The notes below the pieces were generated by a model that saw nothing but the letters and a program-made list of their open reading frames with translations, did not search any database and was not told where the DNA came from. Below are positions 44,243 to 54,954 of a DNA stretch of 64,000 nucleotides, piece after piece (position 1 is the first letter of the stretch; every line of letters begins with the position of its first letter). Position numbers and translations under genes: made by a program. The DNA comes from Ascarosepion bandense. Taxonomy: Eukaryota > Mollusca > Cephalopoda > Sepiida > Sepiidae. The stretch lies in the NCBI GenBank assembly GCA_037127315.1, contig JBBBDQ010000421.1:1241001-1305000 (forward strand), given 5' to 3'.

Positions 44243-44449
44243 TACCTTTGGGAAAGGTATTAATCCGTATATTCCTTCCAGTTATGGGTTAAATAACAGG
44301 ACAGATTGGGTTCTATAGCCTTGGCTGGTAACCAATCTACCGCAGAAAGCAATGGCAACCTACTGCGGGATAATCTTCTGCCAAGTCAGTCATGTCTGTT
44401 TTGAGACATGATCGCCCAAGCGTGTTTCACGTATGGTACTTAACTGACT
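44243..44449 (+). mobile_element. 5'-truncated SINE, copy 6, with target duplication
   Basis: Lacks the tRNA head and begins in the body (TACCTTTGGGAAAGG). It is flanked by exact 10-bp direct repeats TAAGAGTAAA at 44233-44242 and 44450-44459, which fixes the element's 3' end at ...TTAACTGACT. Confidence 0.9.
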
Positions 44450-44459
44450 TAAGAGTAAA

Positions 44460-45043
44460 GGAACTGATTAATTAAACAGTTCGATTTGCTGGAGGATTAA
44501 TTTTGTCTAAATGCAGATAAATATTTTATTTGTATCGATTATTAAAACGAGTAAAGAAAGTAATAATTCATAAACTTACTAACTTAAGTTACTTTACCTT
44601 CCTTTCCACAAGAAATATGTAGACAAATACACAATGATAATTATTATATAGCTCAGAAAATGTTATATATATTCTCTGGCCTTTGTAATATATTATTCCC
44701 CTGTCGATATTAATTTCACTGTTTAAAAAGTTCTGTTGTCTACCCAAACTCGTGTGTCCACAAAATGTTTATAGTAGCAATAAATGCTTGTTAGTCTATT
44801 AATAGGCACAGAAAATCATTTCTTGCTGTAATATTCCGAAAATTATCTAAATAAACATCGAAGTACATCGAAACACTAACTATTCATGAAATGAAAATAC
44901 TTTTTTTAAATGGCCTTAATCTTGAAATTACTATACGGACATACTTTTTGTATATATAAACATACATACATATGTATTACACACACACGCAGAGTGAGAG
45001 AGACTAACTGTGAATAAGTTTTTCATTTTCCCCATTCGCTTAT

Positions 45044-45120
<77 letters not shown>

Positions 45121-45889
45121 GTTAAACAGAATGAACAGGGAATGCCTGTTAAGTTTCAGATAAATATTTTTTATAAATTTCACTTGATGCCTAAGAAGTC
45201 GTTTGATGCCAGGTGGAAACTTGAAAATAAGCTTACTTGTGTTATGTTTCGATTTCTTTCGACCGTTCTTTGTTGCTCTCAAAAAAAAAGAACAACATAG
45301 AGTTTGAAATGAACATGCTCTGACTATTGAGTAGATTGTAACGTGTTTGAAGACACATACTTTGTTCGTTTTTATTTAATAATACATGCTTAAATGGCGA
45401 ACTATTACTGAATTATACAAAAGCTACAAGTAATCAGAGAAATTTTTGCCAACAACAAATAAAAAAACTGCATAAACGACAAATACTAAAAGCATCAAGC
45501 ATAGAAAAACAAAAACATTTAATATAAACAAGACTTACCAAATATATTTCATTAACGAATGTACCTCTGCCGTCAAAATATTTGCGAGGAATATTAGCTA
45601 TTTATCTTCAGAACATGACATCGGAGATATATATATATATTAAAATTTGTGTATTTAGGCTGCAAATTTTCTTTTAGACATGTCACATTAAATAAATTGC
45701 GAACATTGTGTCTGCTTATTTTTAACAAAATCTGTTCATACTCACGGATAATCTTTCGCGTATTATAATTAAAAGATATCAGAAATGAACTGAAACGTTG
45801 ACAGATGTTATTATCATTCATTTCTCAAGATACCCAAGTAATTTCAATAGCTTTCCGAGATCATCTTATTTTTGTTACCATAACTCACA
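44460..45889. other. Non-coding stretch with a (GT)n array
   Basis: GT repeat at 45047-45119. Other frames are products of it. Nothing else recognised. Confidence 0.55.
45047..45119. repeat. (GT)n microsatellite
   Basis: About 36 pure GT units. Confidence 0.95.
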
Positions 45890-46420
45890 CCCCTGAAGAT
45901 TGGTAATACAATGAACCATTTTAAAAAGCGTTTTTACAATCATCTCTCATGTTTTACTAATAAGGACAAACGAAATATGACATCACTTTCTGAATATTTT
46001 TGGAAGTTAAAAGAGAATAAATCACCGAAAGTTAAATAGAAAATTCTCAAACAAGCTAGAAATTCTAGATCGGTGAATAAACCATGTTTCCTTTGTCTGC
46101 AAAAGAAAATGGAAATTATTAAATACATGAAGTGTGGCATATTACTCAACCAAAGGAATGAAACTATAGTAAATTGTAAACATATTTAAAAATTAGCCTT
46201 ACAATTCTGCTAGTATTACAAAATCTTAAGTATGAAACTATAGCAATTGTAAACATTTTACAGTATAAACCTTACTATCTTCATAATTTACTTTAACTAT
46301 ATGATCTCTCTTCTTATGTTATTTTATCTTTATTTTCTATTACAAATTGTGATTTATTTATTGCCTTAAGTATTTTTTATTCTACTCGATAATTACTGTA
46401 TGGAGTATTAGCCATGTACT
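45890..46420 (+). pseudogene. Penelope-like element, GIY-YIG end, plus strand
   Basis: Plus-strand translation: IGNTMNHFKKRFYNHLSCFT, NMTSLSEYFWKLKEN, a stop in place of a residue after KVK, KILKQARNSRSVN, then CFLCLQKKMEIIKYM. It matches 33706-34050 but keeps the final CFLC motif missing there. The following ~230 bp match the 3' region of those copies up to TCTACTCGATAATTACTG. Only the last third of the nuclease remains. Confidence 0.8.
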
Positions 46421-46800
46421 AACTTATATTCATTTTCATTTTTATACTTATTTGTTATTATTTATTATTATTATTATGTTTTATTATTATTTTTGTATTT
46501 ATTATCATTATTTGATTATTTTTATTATTATTTTTATTATTATTTTGCGTTATACATTTTATATTTATTATTATTATTGTTGTTTTATAATATATTTTTA
46601 TTTTATTTGTTTATTTATATATTATGTTATTTTATATTCTTTTCATTTAAATTTTGATAATAATTTTAATTTAATTTCTTTTCATTTTCATTTTAAATTT
46701 ATTTTATTTATTTTTCTAATTTATTATATTATATTTAATGAATTTATATCTTCGTGTTATGTTTTTAAATATCCACCATTTTACGCTTTATGAATAATTT
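46421..46800 (+). repeat. AT-rich PLE 3' non-coding region
   Basis: TTATTATT-type low complexity; inverse counterpart of 32771-33093 and 24781-25038. Confidence 0.5.
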
Positions 46801-47310
46801 TTTCTGTTTGTGTATGTGATTTCATCATTTCTTTAAAAATGCTACAAGATTTAACTTGAAACAATGCAACCGATTTTTATATTTGTCTGCATTTCACTTC
46901 CGTCCAAAATTTAAAATTTCTTTCTCTCTTGGCCGTTTCCATTGTCTCGCCCCTTTCTTCCCTCTTTATATTTTCTCACTTTTTCCTCTTTATCTTACTT
47001 TTCCCTTTCTACTCCTTTTGTATTTTTCCTTTTTCTTTTTCTTTTCATTTTCTTTTTTTTTTTTAATACCAAAACTTTGAGTTCAGACACCGTGTCACTA
47101 TCTGTCTGCAATTTCCTTCCGGCTAAAATTCAAAATTTTTCTCCTTTAGCCGTTTCCATTAGCTCTTTCCTCACTATATTTTCTAACCTATTTTCCTCTT
47201 CACTTGCTATTTATTCTGTATCTTTCCATTTCCTCTTTCCTTTCCTTTTCTTGATTTTTCATCTTATTTTCAGATATTTTCTTTCCTCTTTCCTCCTTTC
47301 TATAATATCT
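46801..47310 (+). repeat. CT-rich PLE module, plus strand
   Basis: Carries CCAAAATTTAAAATTTCTTT, CCGTTTCCATTGTC and a second diverged unit (CTAAAATTCAAAATTTTTCT). Same order after the coding end as in the minus-strand array at 24-34 kb. Confidence 0.6.
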
Positions 47311-47312
47311 TT

Positions 47313-47317
<5 letters not shown>

Positions 47318-47379
<62 letters not shown>

Positions 47380-47490
47380 CCAAGTGAAGAGGACTCAAGG
47401 TATTTTTTTTATTTTGAGTACTCTGGCATTTATTTTTTTATTTTGAGTACTCTGGCATTTATTTTATTATAAACAGTGCTCAATATAATA

Positions 47491-47560
<70 letters not shown>
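47318..47560. repeat. (TA)n and (CT)n tracts with a short direct repeat
   Basis: TA runs at 47318-47375 and 47515-47558, a CT run at 47491-47514, and a 35-bp tandem pair around 47410-47465 (ATTTTGAGTACTCTGGCATT). Confidence 0.9.
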
Positions 47561-47681
47561 GCAGAGCATTATTATAAAAAAAAAGAGAGGATAAAAAACA
47601 CCATGAACTACAATGAACTTTGAATTTTTATTTAAATTACTATATTTTCTTTTTTTTCTTTTTCTTTTTTTTTTCACTCCT
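47561..47681. other. Short AT/CT-rich spacer
   Basis: Nothing recognised. Confidence 0.4.
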
Positions 47682-47762
47682 ATCTTCTGCCCAGTCAGTC
47701 ATGTCTCTTTCGAGACATGATCGCCCAAACGTGTATCACGTATGGCACTTAACTGACTGACT
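47682..47762 (+). mobile_element. SINE 3' fragment, copy 7
   Basis: Only the last ~80 bp of the tRNA-derived SINE: ATCTTCTGCCCAGTCAGTCA, the CATGTCTC / GAGACATG hairpin, and CACTTAACTGACTGACT. Confidence 0.9.
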
Positions 47763-48261
47763 CCATTTTGGGGTTTCGGTTTCAACCTACTTAAATTATA
47801 CATTTAATAAATGAAAAACTGACGCCTCAGATTTATAATTTATATCGATCTTAGGCAACGCTAGAATTTAGAATATAAATTCTGATCGAAAAACGATCGA
47901 TAAATAATGTGCACCTGATGTTTGCGTATACATGAAACTCCGAGCCATGCTTCCAACGCAGCATAATTTGTATATTTATTAATACATATTGTATTGCTCC
48001 GTTATATTACATTGAACATTGATCTATTAATCCCAAATAAATATTTATATATCAGTGTGTACCTGCGTGTATACGAATGTGTATACTTATTTACATCCAT
48101 ATATATAAACATCGTATAGATCGTATAGCCATTTCGACGAATAGAATTCGATTCATCGTCGAATTTAGCAAAGATCTCTTTGACTGGACTTTAACTACGT
48201 TAAAACTTAGCAATCCACTACCCTATGTTTGTTTTGTTTGTTTTTTGTTTTGTTTTGTTTT
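47763..48261. other. Non-coding stretch
   Basis: Nothing recognised. Confidence 0.5.
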
Positions 48262-48620
48262 TTTTCTTTCTTGGAGTAGATAGATCTAACTATCGCCCGG
48301 TTCACACTCCACCTTCATCTAGTGAACAGGTGAAGGGGCTCATCCCTTGTTCCCTGTTTAGGATGTGGCTTCCGGTTTTCTCTTTTCCAATCTTTTCACT
48401 TTTTTCTTTTTTTTTTCTTTTTTTCTCAATTGGAGTAGATAGACTAAACTATCGCCCGGTTCACACTCCACCCACGTCTATTGAACAGGTGAAGAGGCTC
48501 ATCCCTTGTTTCGTGTGTAGGATGTGGTTTCCGGCTTTCTCTTTTCCAATCTTTTCACTCTTACGTAGCCCCCTGCACATCAGTCGCGTTACCGCCTTGC
48601 TCGGGGTAATATTTTTTTAA
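48262..48620 (+). mobile_element. Poly(A)-tailed SINE-like repeat, two units
   Basis: Two successive units with GGAGTAGATAGA, CTATCGCCCGGTTCACACTC, GAACAGGTGAAG, CATCCCTTGTT and GGATGTGG. The second ends ACCGCCTTGCTCGGGGTAAT and a T/A run. The first lacks that ending. The unit's middle forms the satellite at 63371-64000. Confidence 0.6.
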
Positions 48621-48954
48621 AAAAAAATCTTAAATATTATGGAAAATACAAATATGATTGTATCTGTGGGTAAAGACAAAGGAAGCAGACGCAGCGAAAT
48701 AAAGGAAAACGAAAAACGTGGCGAAAAAAAGGGAAAGGAAGAAGAAAAGGAAGAGTGGAAAAACAGAAAGAAGAAAGGAGGAAAAGAAGAATGAGTAAGG
48801 AAAAAAGTATGTTAGAATGGCAAACAGGAGAGGGTAGTTGGCACGGAGGGTGGAGGGAGATAGATACATTAAAAAAGATAAAAATGATTATAGAAAAGAA
48901 AGATGCGAGCTTTGCCCAGTTTTGTCAAATTTTTTGAATTTTTTTTCCCCCGTT
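48621..48954. other. GA-rich non-coding stretch
   Basis: Lys/Glu/Arg-rich frames from GA-rich sequence; no motif. Confidence 0.5.
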
Positions 48955-49025
48955 TCAAACTAAAACAGGGCCTAACACCGCCTTGCTCGGGGTGATACGA
49001 TTAAAAAAAAAAACAAAAAAAAAAA
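48955..49025 (+). repeat. 3' end of the poly(A)-tailed repeat
   Basis: ACCGCCTTGCTCGGGGTGAT followed by an A-rich tail with two C interruptions. Confidence 0.6.
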
Positions 49026-50262
49026 CACTATTGTTGAGATCAAAATAATTTACATTAAAATTTACCTCAGGAATAAAAAGAAAAAGACTGTTATTGAATT
49101 TATAGTATAAGTAATAACATAAGTAAATACTAATATGCCTAAATAAAAGAAAAACAACTATTATAGAAAAATTGAAATTTAGATAAATGTAAAATAAATT
49201 AGAAATAAATTCAAGATGTGATCAGCACTTAAGTAATAACTTCTGATATAAATATATTTTTAATTGGAAAAATAATAAAAATTAATTTATAATATGTATA
49301 AAAAATTTTTGTTATAATCTCAAATTATATTGTTGATGAGATGGGGGGAAACTCTAACTAAAGTAATCTTGAATAATTAAAATTATTAAAAAATAAATTG
49401 AATGAAAATTGATTAAATTAAATGAAATATATGACAGCATTATATTAAACTAAATATGTTAATTTTTAATTAGGTAAAATAAAATGTATAATATATATTT
49501 AAAAATAGATATATAAAATATAAAAATATAAAACCGGAATAAAAAATAGAACTCGCATGAAAAGAGGCTATAAGAAACGGGGGAAGGGGTATTATTTTAA
49601 TTTTTCAATAGTTAACGGCTAATAAGTGGAAATAAACCAATAATATTAAGGGAAATAAATAATAGATTAAAATAATTCAATTTCAGATTTAAGGGGCCGA
49701 CTAATATCAAACAATTAGACAAGAAAAGTTAAGGGTTAAAAGGGGTTAACATATATGATTATTGTAATTAATTATACAGTAAATAAGAAGTAAGAAAATT
49801 CTTTAAAATTTACTTTTTGTGGAAGTATTTCCTCTTATTAGCCTTTTACTGTAGATGATCTTGCGATGAAGGCCCTCTGTAAACATATTCGTCGTAGTGA
49901 ATTGTCTTCCCCTTTGATTTAAAAATCAAAGAGGAAATTTTATATCGAAATTGTAGTCAGTTTCATTACAAGAGAAAACCAATGCATTTGATGTAATGTT
50001 TTATAAGTTGTCTCTTTTGTGTCCATATAATCTATTATTTAGATTCTTTGAGGTTTCTTCTATGTATTTAGATGCGTTAGTTGCCCACCGTAACGAGACT
50101 GACCACGATTTCGAGCTAAAAATGCTACTCTGATCAAAGGAGAAAACAGTTCACTAAGACAAAAATGTGTTTGGAGTGCCTTGATCGCAAGGTCATTTTT
50201 CCACTTTGTCATACATTTTTCTCCAATATTGTTCCTGATCTATATAAAAATATATATCGTTA
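49026..50262. other. Non-coding AT-rich stretch
   Basis: Nothing recognised. Confidence 0.5.
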
Positions 50263-50264
50263 TA

Positions 50265-50266
<2 letters not shown>

Positions 50267-50323
<57 letters not shown>
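50267..50323. repeat. (CA)n then (TA)n microsatellite
   Basis: CA units pass into TA units. Confidence 0.95.
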
Positions 50324-50324
<1 letters not shown>

Positions 50325-50439
50325 GCAGATTTCATAAAAAGTTACAGACAAGGTGTGATGGTCAAGTTTTTTATGTAACTTTTCATGTGAACTTATGATT
50401 TCTTTCTTTTGAGGACATAGATTATATAAAAATTGTACA

Positions 50440-50500
50440 AATGTTTTGGATATCCGAGCGCTTTCGGCTATACTTTTAGCCATTTTCGAGCATGAATGTT
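50440..50500 (-). ncRNA. Decayed hammerhead-like core 3' of the PLE
   Basis: Minus strand: GGCTA / TAGCC can pair as stem II, followed by GAAAGCGCTCGGATATCC. The expected CTGANGA is changed to CTCGAAA. The position after a PLE coding end supports identity; activity is not expected. Confidence 0.35.
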
Positions 50501-51075
50501 ATTTTACGTGTGACAGAATGTAAGTAGTGCTATGCATAATGTGGAGTAGTGATATGTGTTATGTACTGAACACGGTAACAATGTTTCTAGCGTGTTTGTA
50601 GTTGATGTTATTGAGTGTTGAATTTCTCGTTTTTGTTAATAAGACCTCCATTTTTCTTAGTCTTTTTTGCATGTGTATGATGCTATGATATTTTTATTGT
50701 CAACAATTATGTTCCGGATAGGGTTTGGTTGGTCTCCGTGTGTGTTTAAATGAGATCGTATTGAGATCCATTGAGAGAGATGTAGCGTAAGCCTTCGAGT
50801 TAGTTTCATAGTGGTATGGCCGATAAAATTATTTACGAAAATGGGATCAAGAACACAGTTCTTTAAAGGACATGTGAATTCGTAAATAATGTTGGTTCGT
50901 TGTAGTTTGAATCTCGCTGGTGAACTGTTGTTTTTTATGATGACGTTCGCCGTTTTAAAGTTAGTGTAATACATAATTAATTTAATCTCTTTTGTTTACG
51001 TCAACGGGAGTTGCGTATTTTCGAATGATGTTTCGGAGTGAAGATTCGTCCTGATTAAATGAATTTGTTTTTTGT

Positions 51076-52545
51076 AAAAGATATTATTATTATTATGTCA
51101 TTTTTCATCATATTTCGATTTCTGCTTTGGTCTCACTACCAACCAAGTCTGCGGGGAGACCTAAGGCAGGTAGTGGCGTGTTGTTATGGCTCCATTTCAT
51201 GTTTTTCTATCTTCCCTATCATCCTCAGCATTACATAGATAAAGTTTTCCTTAGTGTGTGGGCTGTACTTAATAAGACAATTTTTTGTATGTCTCTTAAG
51301 CTGGGGTTTCCAGGGATTCTTTCAATGTGTTGTTTTGTTCCATTTTCTATCATTCCAAGTGCACCTACTATCACTGGCACAACTCTTATTTTCAATTTCC
51401 ACATTTTTTCTATTTCAATTTCCAGGTCTTTATATTTTGACAGTTTTTCAAATTCCTTGATTGCTATGTTACAATCCGCTGGACAAGCCATATCAATTAA
51501 TAGACAAGTTTTCTCCTTCTGGTTTTTAACAATAATGTCTGGCCTGTTTGCTTCAATTTTTCTGTCTGTGTAGATGGTGTAATCCCATAGAATGGTTACA
51601 TCTTCTATTTCTGTAACCGGTGCTGGATGATGTTCATACCAGTGTTTGTTTACAGCTTTTCCATAATGTTTGCACATTGTCCAATGTAAATATTGCCCAA
51701 CTCTATCGTGGCGATTTTTATATTCGTTTGGGGCAAGCACAGAACAGCCTGAGATTAGGTGGTCTATTGTTTCTTGGTGTTTATCACAAAACCTGCATTT
51801 TGGATCCATATTATTATGCATAATATTTTCCTGAAAGTTTCTCGTGAAAAGACTTTGGTCTTGTGCTGCAAGTATAAATCCTTCAGTTTCAGACTTTAAT
51901 CCAGATGCACGTAACCATCGATGAGTATTAACTTTGTCAACATTGGATTTGTTGGCACGTACTGGATATTGGCCATGCAGAGGTTTGTCTTGCCAGCGCT
52001 GTTTCATCTTTTCAAGAGCTTTATCTTTGGCTTTCATTTTCATATTTTTTGCCGCAATAGTTGGTTCTTGGCTTCTGTTTTGCTTTTCTACAGAATCTAC
52101 TAACTGTAAATCTTGTTTGTATTTACTGCCTTCTTTTATTATTGAATATTTTTTCTTTCTTTCTTCATGTTGCCTTACTAATTGTATCATCCAATCCTTT
52201 GTTGTTTCTATGTATGTTAGTAAGCCAATAGTTGTTGTCTTGTATGACAATTCCAGCTGAATAAGACCCCTTCCACCTTCTTTACGGGGTATGTATAGAC
52301 GGTCTACATCAGCCTTTGGATGATGCATCTTATGCTTAGAAAGAAGCTTTCTTGTTTAAGCATCCATTCGTCTGATGTCGTTTAGAGTCCAGTTTAAGAT
52401 GTTGAAGCTATATTGGACAACTGGGATTGCAAGGCTATTAATGGCCATAACTCTGTTCTGTGAATTTAATTCAGTTTTTAATATCATTCGTAGCCTTCTT
52501 GAATTTAATTCAGTTTTTAATATCATTCGTAGCCTTCTATAGTAC

Positions 52546-52546
<1 letters not shown>
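51076..52546 (-). mobile_element. R4/Dong LINE, 5'-truncated, nested in a PLE
   Basis: Minus-strand copy of the element at 25095-28831, from AAGTACTATAGAAGG to the 3' tail CATAATAATAATAAT. The 5' edge carries a 36-bp tandem duplication (around 52463-52535) and abuts (ATT)n. PLE coding sequence flanks it on both sides and continues in order across it. Confidence 0.88.
51231..52355 (-). pseudogene. R4/Dong LINE ORF fragment with the native C-terminus
   Basis: An open frame of 365 codons (51231-52328) covers the region after the RT core, the CCHC finger (CRFCDKHQETIDHLISGC), the nuclease (RPDIIV ... LLIDMACP) and the C-terminus EKMWKLKIRVVPVIVGALGM ... AHTLRKTLSM. That tail is lost to a frameshift in the copy at 25238-28597; here the A6 run keeps it in frame. 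Upstream, a TAA at about 52356 replaces a Lys codon in MDA*TRKLL. Lacks the RT active site, so inactive, but useful as the reference for the family's 3' half. Confidence 0.9.
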
Positions 52547-52595
<49 letters not shown>

Positions 52596-52597
52596 AA
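52547..52597. repeat. (ATT)n microsatellite
   Basis: About 17 ATT units at the 5' edge of the nested R4 copy; same motif as at 25039-25094. Confidence 0.95.
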
Positions 52598-53218
52598 TGT
52601 ATTTACTGTTGACATTACTCAGGTGTGAAGGAAAATGTCTAGTATGGTAGTCAACCAAATAATTTGGAAATCCGTTGTTGACGAGTGTTTGTTTCGCGTT
52701 ATGAAGTTCTTTGAAGAATAGTGATCAGGAGGACGAATTCTCGTAGGCTTTTGTGAGGAAAAATTTAATGACGCCGATTTTATATCTAAAAGGACATTAA
52801 CCAATGAAATTAAGGTGAAAGAAGTAATAAAAGTATTATTACGAGACTTTATGAGGACATCTAAGAACGGAAGTTTATTTGTTTGGCTAAGCTTATATGT
52901 GAAGTTGGGGACGGAATTTTTTCGAATGCATATTTAAAATTTTAGATTTCGTTTTTGTTCTGAGCAAGAATGAAAATATCATCTACATAGCGGACGTATA
53001 TTGTGGGTTCGGTAGATTATTATTTTTTTAAATGTGTTTTCTGCGTGGGACATGTAAAAGTTAGCAAAGCAAGGACCAAGATGAATTCCCATACTTACGC
53101 CGTTAGTTTGTGGGTAAATGTGACCTTCATGGCCGTAAAATAGAGCCTAGCTAGTGAAAGCAAGGTTTTTTTATAGGGTTAGTATGGGTGGAATAAGCTA
53201 CTTTATAACATACTTATG

Positions 53219-53219
<1 letters not shown>

Positions 53220-53254
<35 letters not shown>
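53220..53254. repeat. (TA)n microsatellite
   Basis: About 17 TA units. Confidence 0.95.
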
Positions 53255-53256
<2 letters not shown>

Positions 53257-53259
<3 letters not shown>

Positions 53260-53490
53260 TTTTGAACATTATTTTTACCGATACTCGTATTTAAGTAGAT
53301 ATTCTGTTTTTAATTAAACAGTATTGTATATTTATGTCTACCAGCCTGATTATTTCCCGATAAATTTTTATGACGAAAATGTGTGCTACCCAGCAGGATT
53401 CGAACTAGCGACCCCTATTACATAGGGGAAGCATACCATTTGATCTGGTACTATCTTGACCACTCGACCATGGATGGCCTCTTGATCAGA
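53257..53490 (-). mobile_element. tRNA(Ser/Leu)-like SINE
   Basis: Minus strand: ATGGTCGAGTGGTCAAG (D-arm/A box), GTACCAGATCAAATGGTAT (possible anticodon arm), CCCCTATGTAATAGGGG (long variable-arm-like hairpin), GCTAGTTCGAATCCTGC (T-arm/B box), then a body CGTCATAAAAATTTATCG ... to AATAATGTTCAAAATAATT. The long variable arm points to a class II tRNA source. Unrelated in sequence to the other SINE family. A functional tRNA is unlikely: no matched acceptor stem is seen. Confidence 0.65.
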
Positions 53491-53584
53491 CGAGGTTTTT
53501 ATCATGCTTAGATAACACAATTTTCGATCCATCGTAAACAAACCATATCTGCTCTGTAATGTATCGTAATGTCAAACAAATGTA

Positions 53585-53980
53585 AACATGTTACGGAAAT
53601 TAACGAAATTTAACGAAACTTGGTTATAAGCAACCGACAATTTGTAATGAATTATTTTGAACATTATTTTTACCGATACTCGTATTTAAGTAGATATTCT
53701 GTTTTTAATTAAACAGTATTTTATATTTATATCTACCGGCCTGATTATTTCACGATAAATTTTTATGACGAATGCTGCTGGGTAGCACACATTATCGTCA
53801 TAAAAATTTATCGTGAAATAATCAGGCCGGTAGATATAAATATAAAATACTGTTTAATTAAAAACAGAATATCTACTTAAATACGAGTATCGGTAAAAAA
53901 TAATGTTCAAAATAATTCATTACAAATTGTCGGTTGCTTATAACCAAGTTTCGTTAAATTTCGTTAATTTCCGTAACATG

Positions 53981-53982
<2 letters not shown>
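53585..53982. repeat. Near-perfect palindrome, 187-bp arms
   Basis: 53585-53771 and 53795-53982 are inverses with one extra A in the right arm as the only difference noticed; the loop is 23 bp. Each arm is the body of the tRNA(Ser/Leu)-like SINE at 53257-53490, so two bodies are joined head to head. The loop keeps a few bases of the tRNA-like end (CTGCTGGGTAGCACAC). Confidence 0.92.
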
Positions 53983-53984
<2 letters not shown>

Positions 53985-54058
<74 letters not shown>

Positions 54059-54064
54059 TGTATG
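53985..54064. repeat. (TA)n then (TATG)n microsatellite
   Basis: TA units pass into about eight TATG units. Confidence 0.95.
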
Positions 54065-54888
54065 CATAATGTTCTAATGTTATCGTAAAGCCGATTTCTC
54101 TTATTCAAATAAATGTGTATAAATCCTGAGATATAAATATATAATTGAAAATATATTATAAGCATGAAAATGCCCATGTACAAAATTACAATCGTATTAG
54201 AAACATGTAGAAAAACTGTATACGTACGGATATAAATAAACAAAGACTTGTATACGGATGATGATCATCACCATTGCCAGTACGACCACAGAGATTATGT
54301 ATTTACATTTACCTATAAGCGATTTATAGCGAATATACGCTATTTGTTTATTTATCCAGTGAATTAAAATTGATACACGAAAGATACACGAATTTCAGAA
54401 ATGAAGAGTTGAGCGTGCCATTCGTATTGGAATTCACTTGTACATAAAAGCCTAAAGCGCATGCGTAACTTATTAAACCGGTGCACATGGCTGCAAATAC
54501 AATTAGCCTTGTTCTTACCTTAAGCGCAAAAATCCTGCTGCAAAAAATACGGAATGACACCTCGGTAAATAAAAGTAATTTCGTTTTACCGATTGCAGTA
54601 CCAATTGAGCTTAATGAGCAACAAAAGTAATTAATAATGATAGATGATACTCTCTTTCGCCGATAGTATGTTGACTTTAAAGACATAAATTTTAAGTGAG
54701 CTTTCCACTGAAGTTAATTAACCTAACAAACCGATCACGGGAAGAGAGAGAAAAAGTATGGAAGACGGTGATATGTAAGCAAAACTGAAACGGAGAGACA
54801 GATGCCCGCTTAAAGCCATGCAAATGGCAAACGACAATAAAATAGTTTTGGAATCATCCATGTTTTAAACTCTCATTTGTTTTTTCTC

Positions 54889-54954
<66 letters not shown>

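Larger units (their letters stand above)
50400..53190 (-). pseudogene. Penelope-like element (YVDD type), split by an R4 LINE
   Basis: Minus strand from ~53190: HEGHIYPQTNGVSMGIHLGP and ANFYMSHAENTF, RT motif C RYVDDIFILAQNKN at ~52960-52997, then a region to NNGFPNYLVDYH (52620-52680). There the sequence is interrupted by the R4 copy (51076-52600). It resumes at ~51075 with SSLRNIIRKYATPVDVNKR, a one-base frameshift, NFKTANVIIKNN, and the GIY-YIG start IIYEFTCP ... FIGHTTMKLTRRLTLHL (50657-50974). RT and nuclease as in Penelope/Poseidon-type PLEs; a different lineage from the YRDDG copies. Multiple frameshifts; dead. A decayed hammerhead-like terminal repeat follows at ~50440-50500. Confidence 0.85.

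Noticed and set aside
46452..46793. 113-codon Phe/Ile/Tyr-rich frame
   Set aside because: Low-complexity TTATTATT sequence corresponding to the PLE 3' non-coding region.
53385..53475. Functional tRNA-Ser or tRNA-Leu gene
   Set aside because: D-, anticodon-, variable- and T-arm-like parts are present but no paired acceptor stem, and it is joined to a SINE body that recurs nearby.
54348..54686. 112-codon minus-strand frame with a hydrophobic segment
   Set aside because: No recognised domain, no start context or neighbouring exon, ordinary length for chance in 64 kb.
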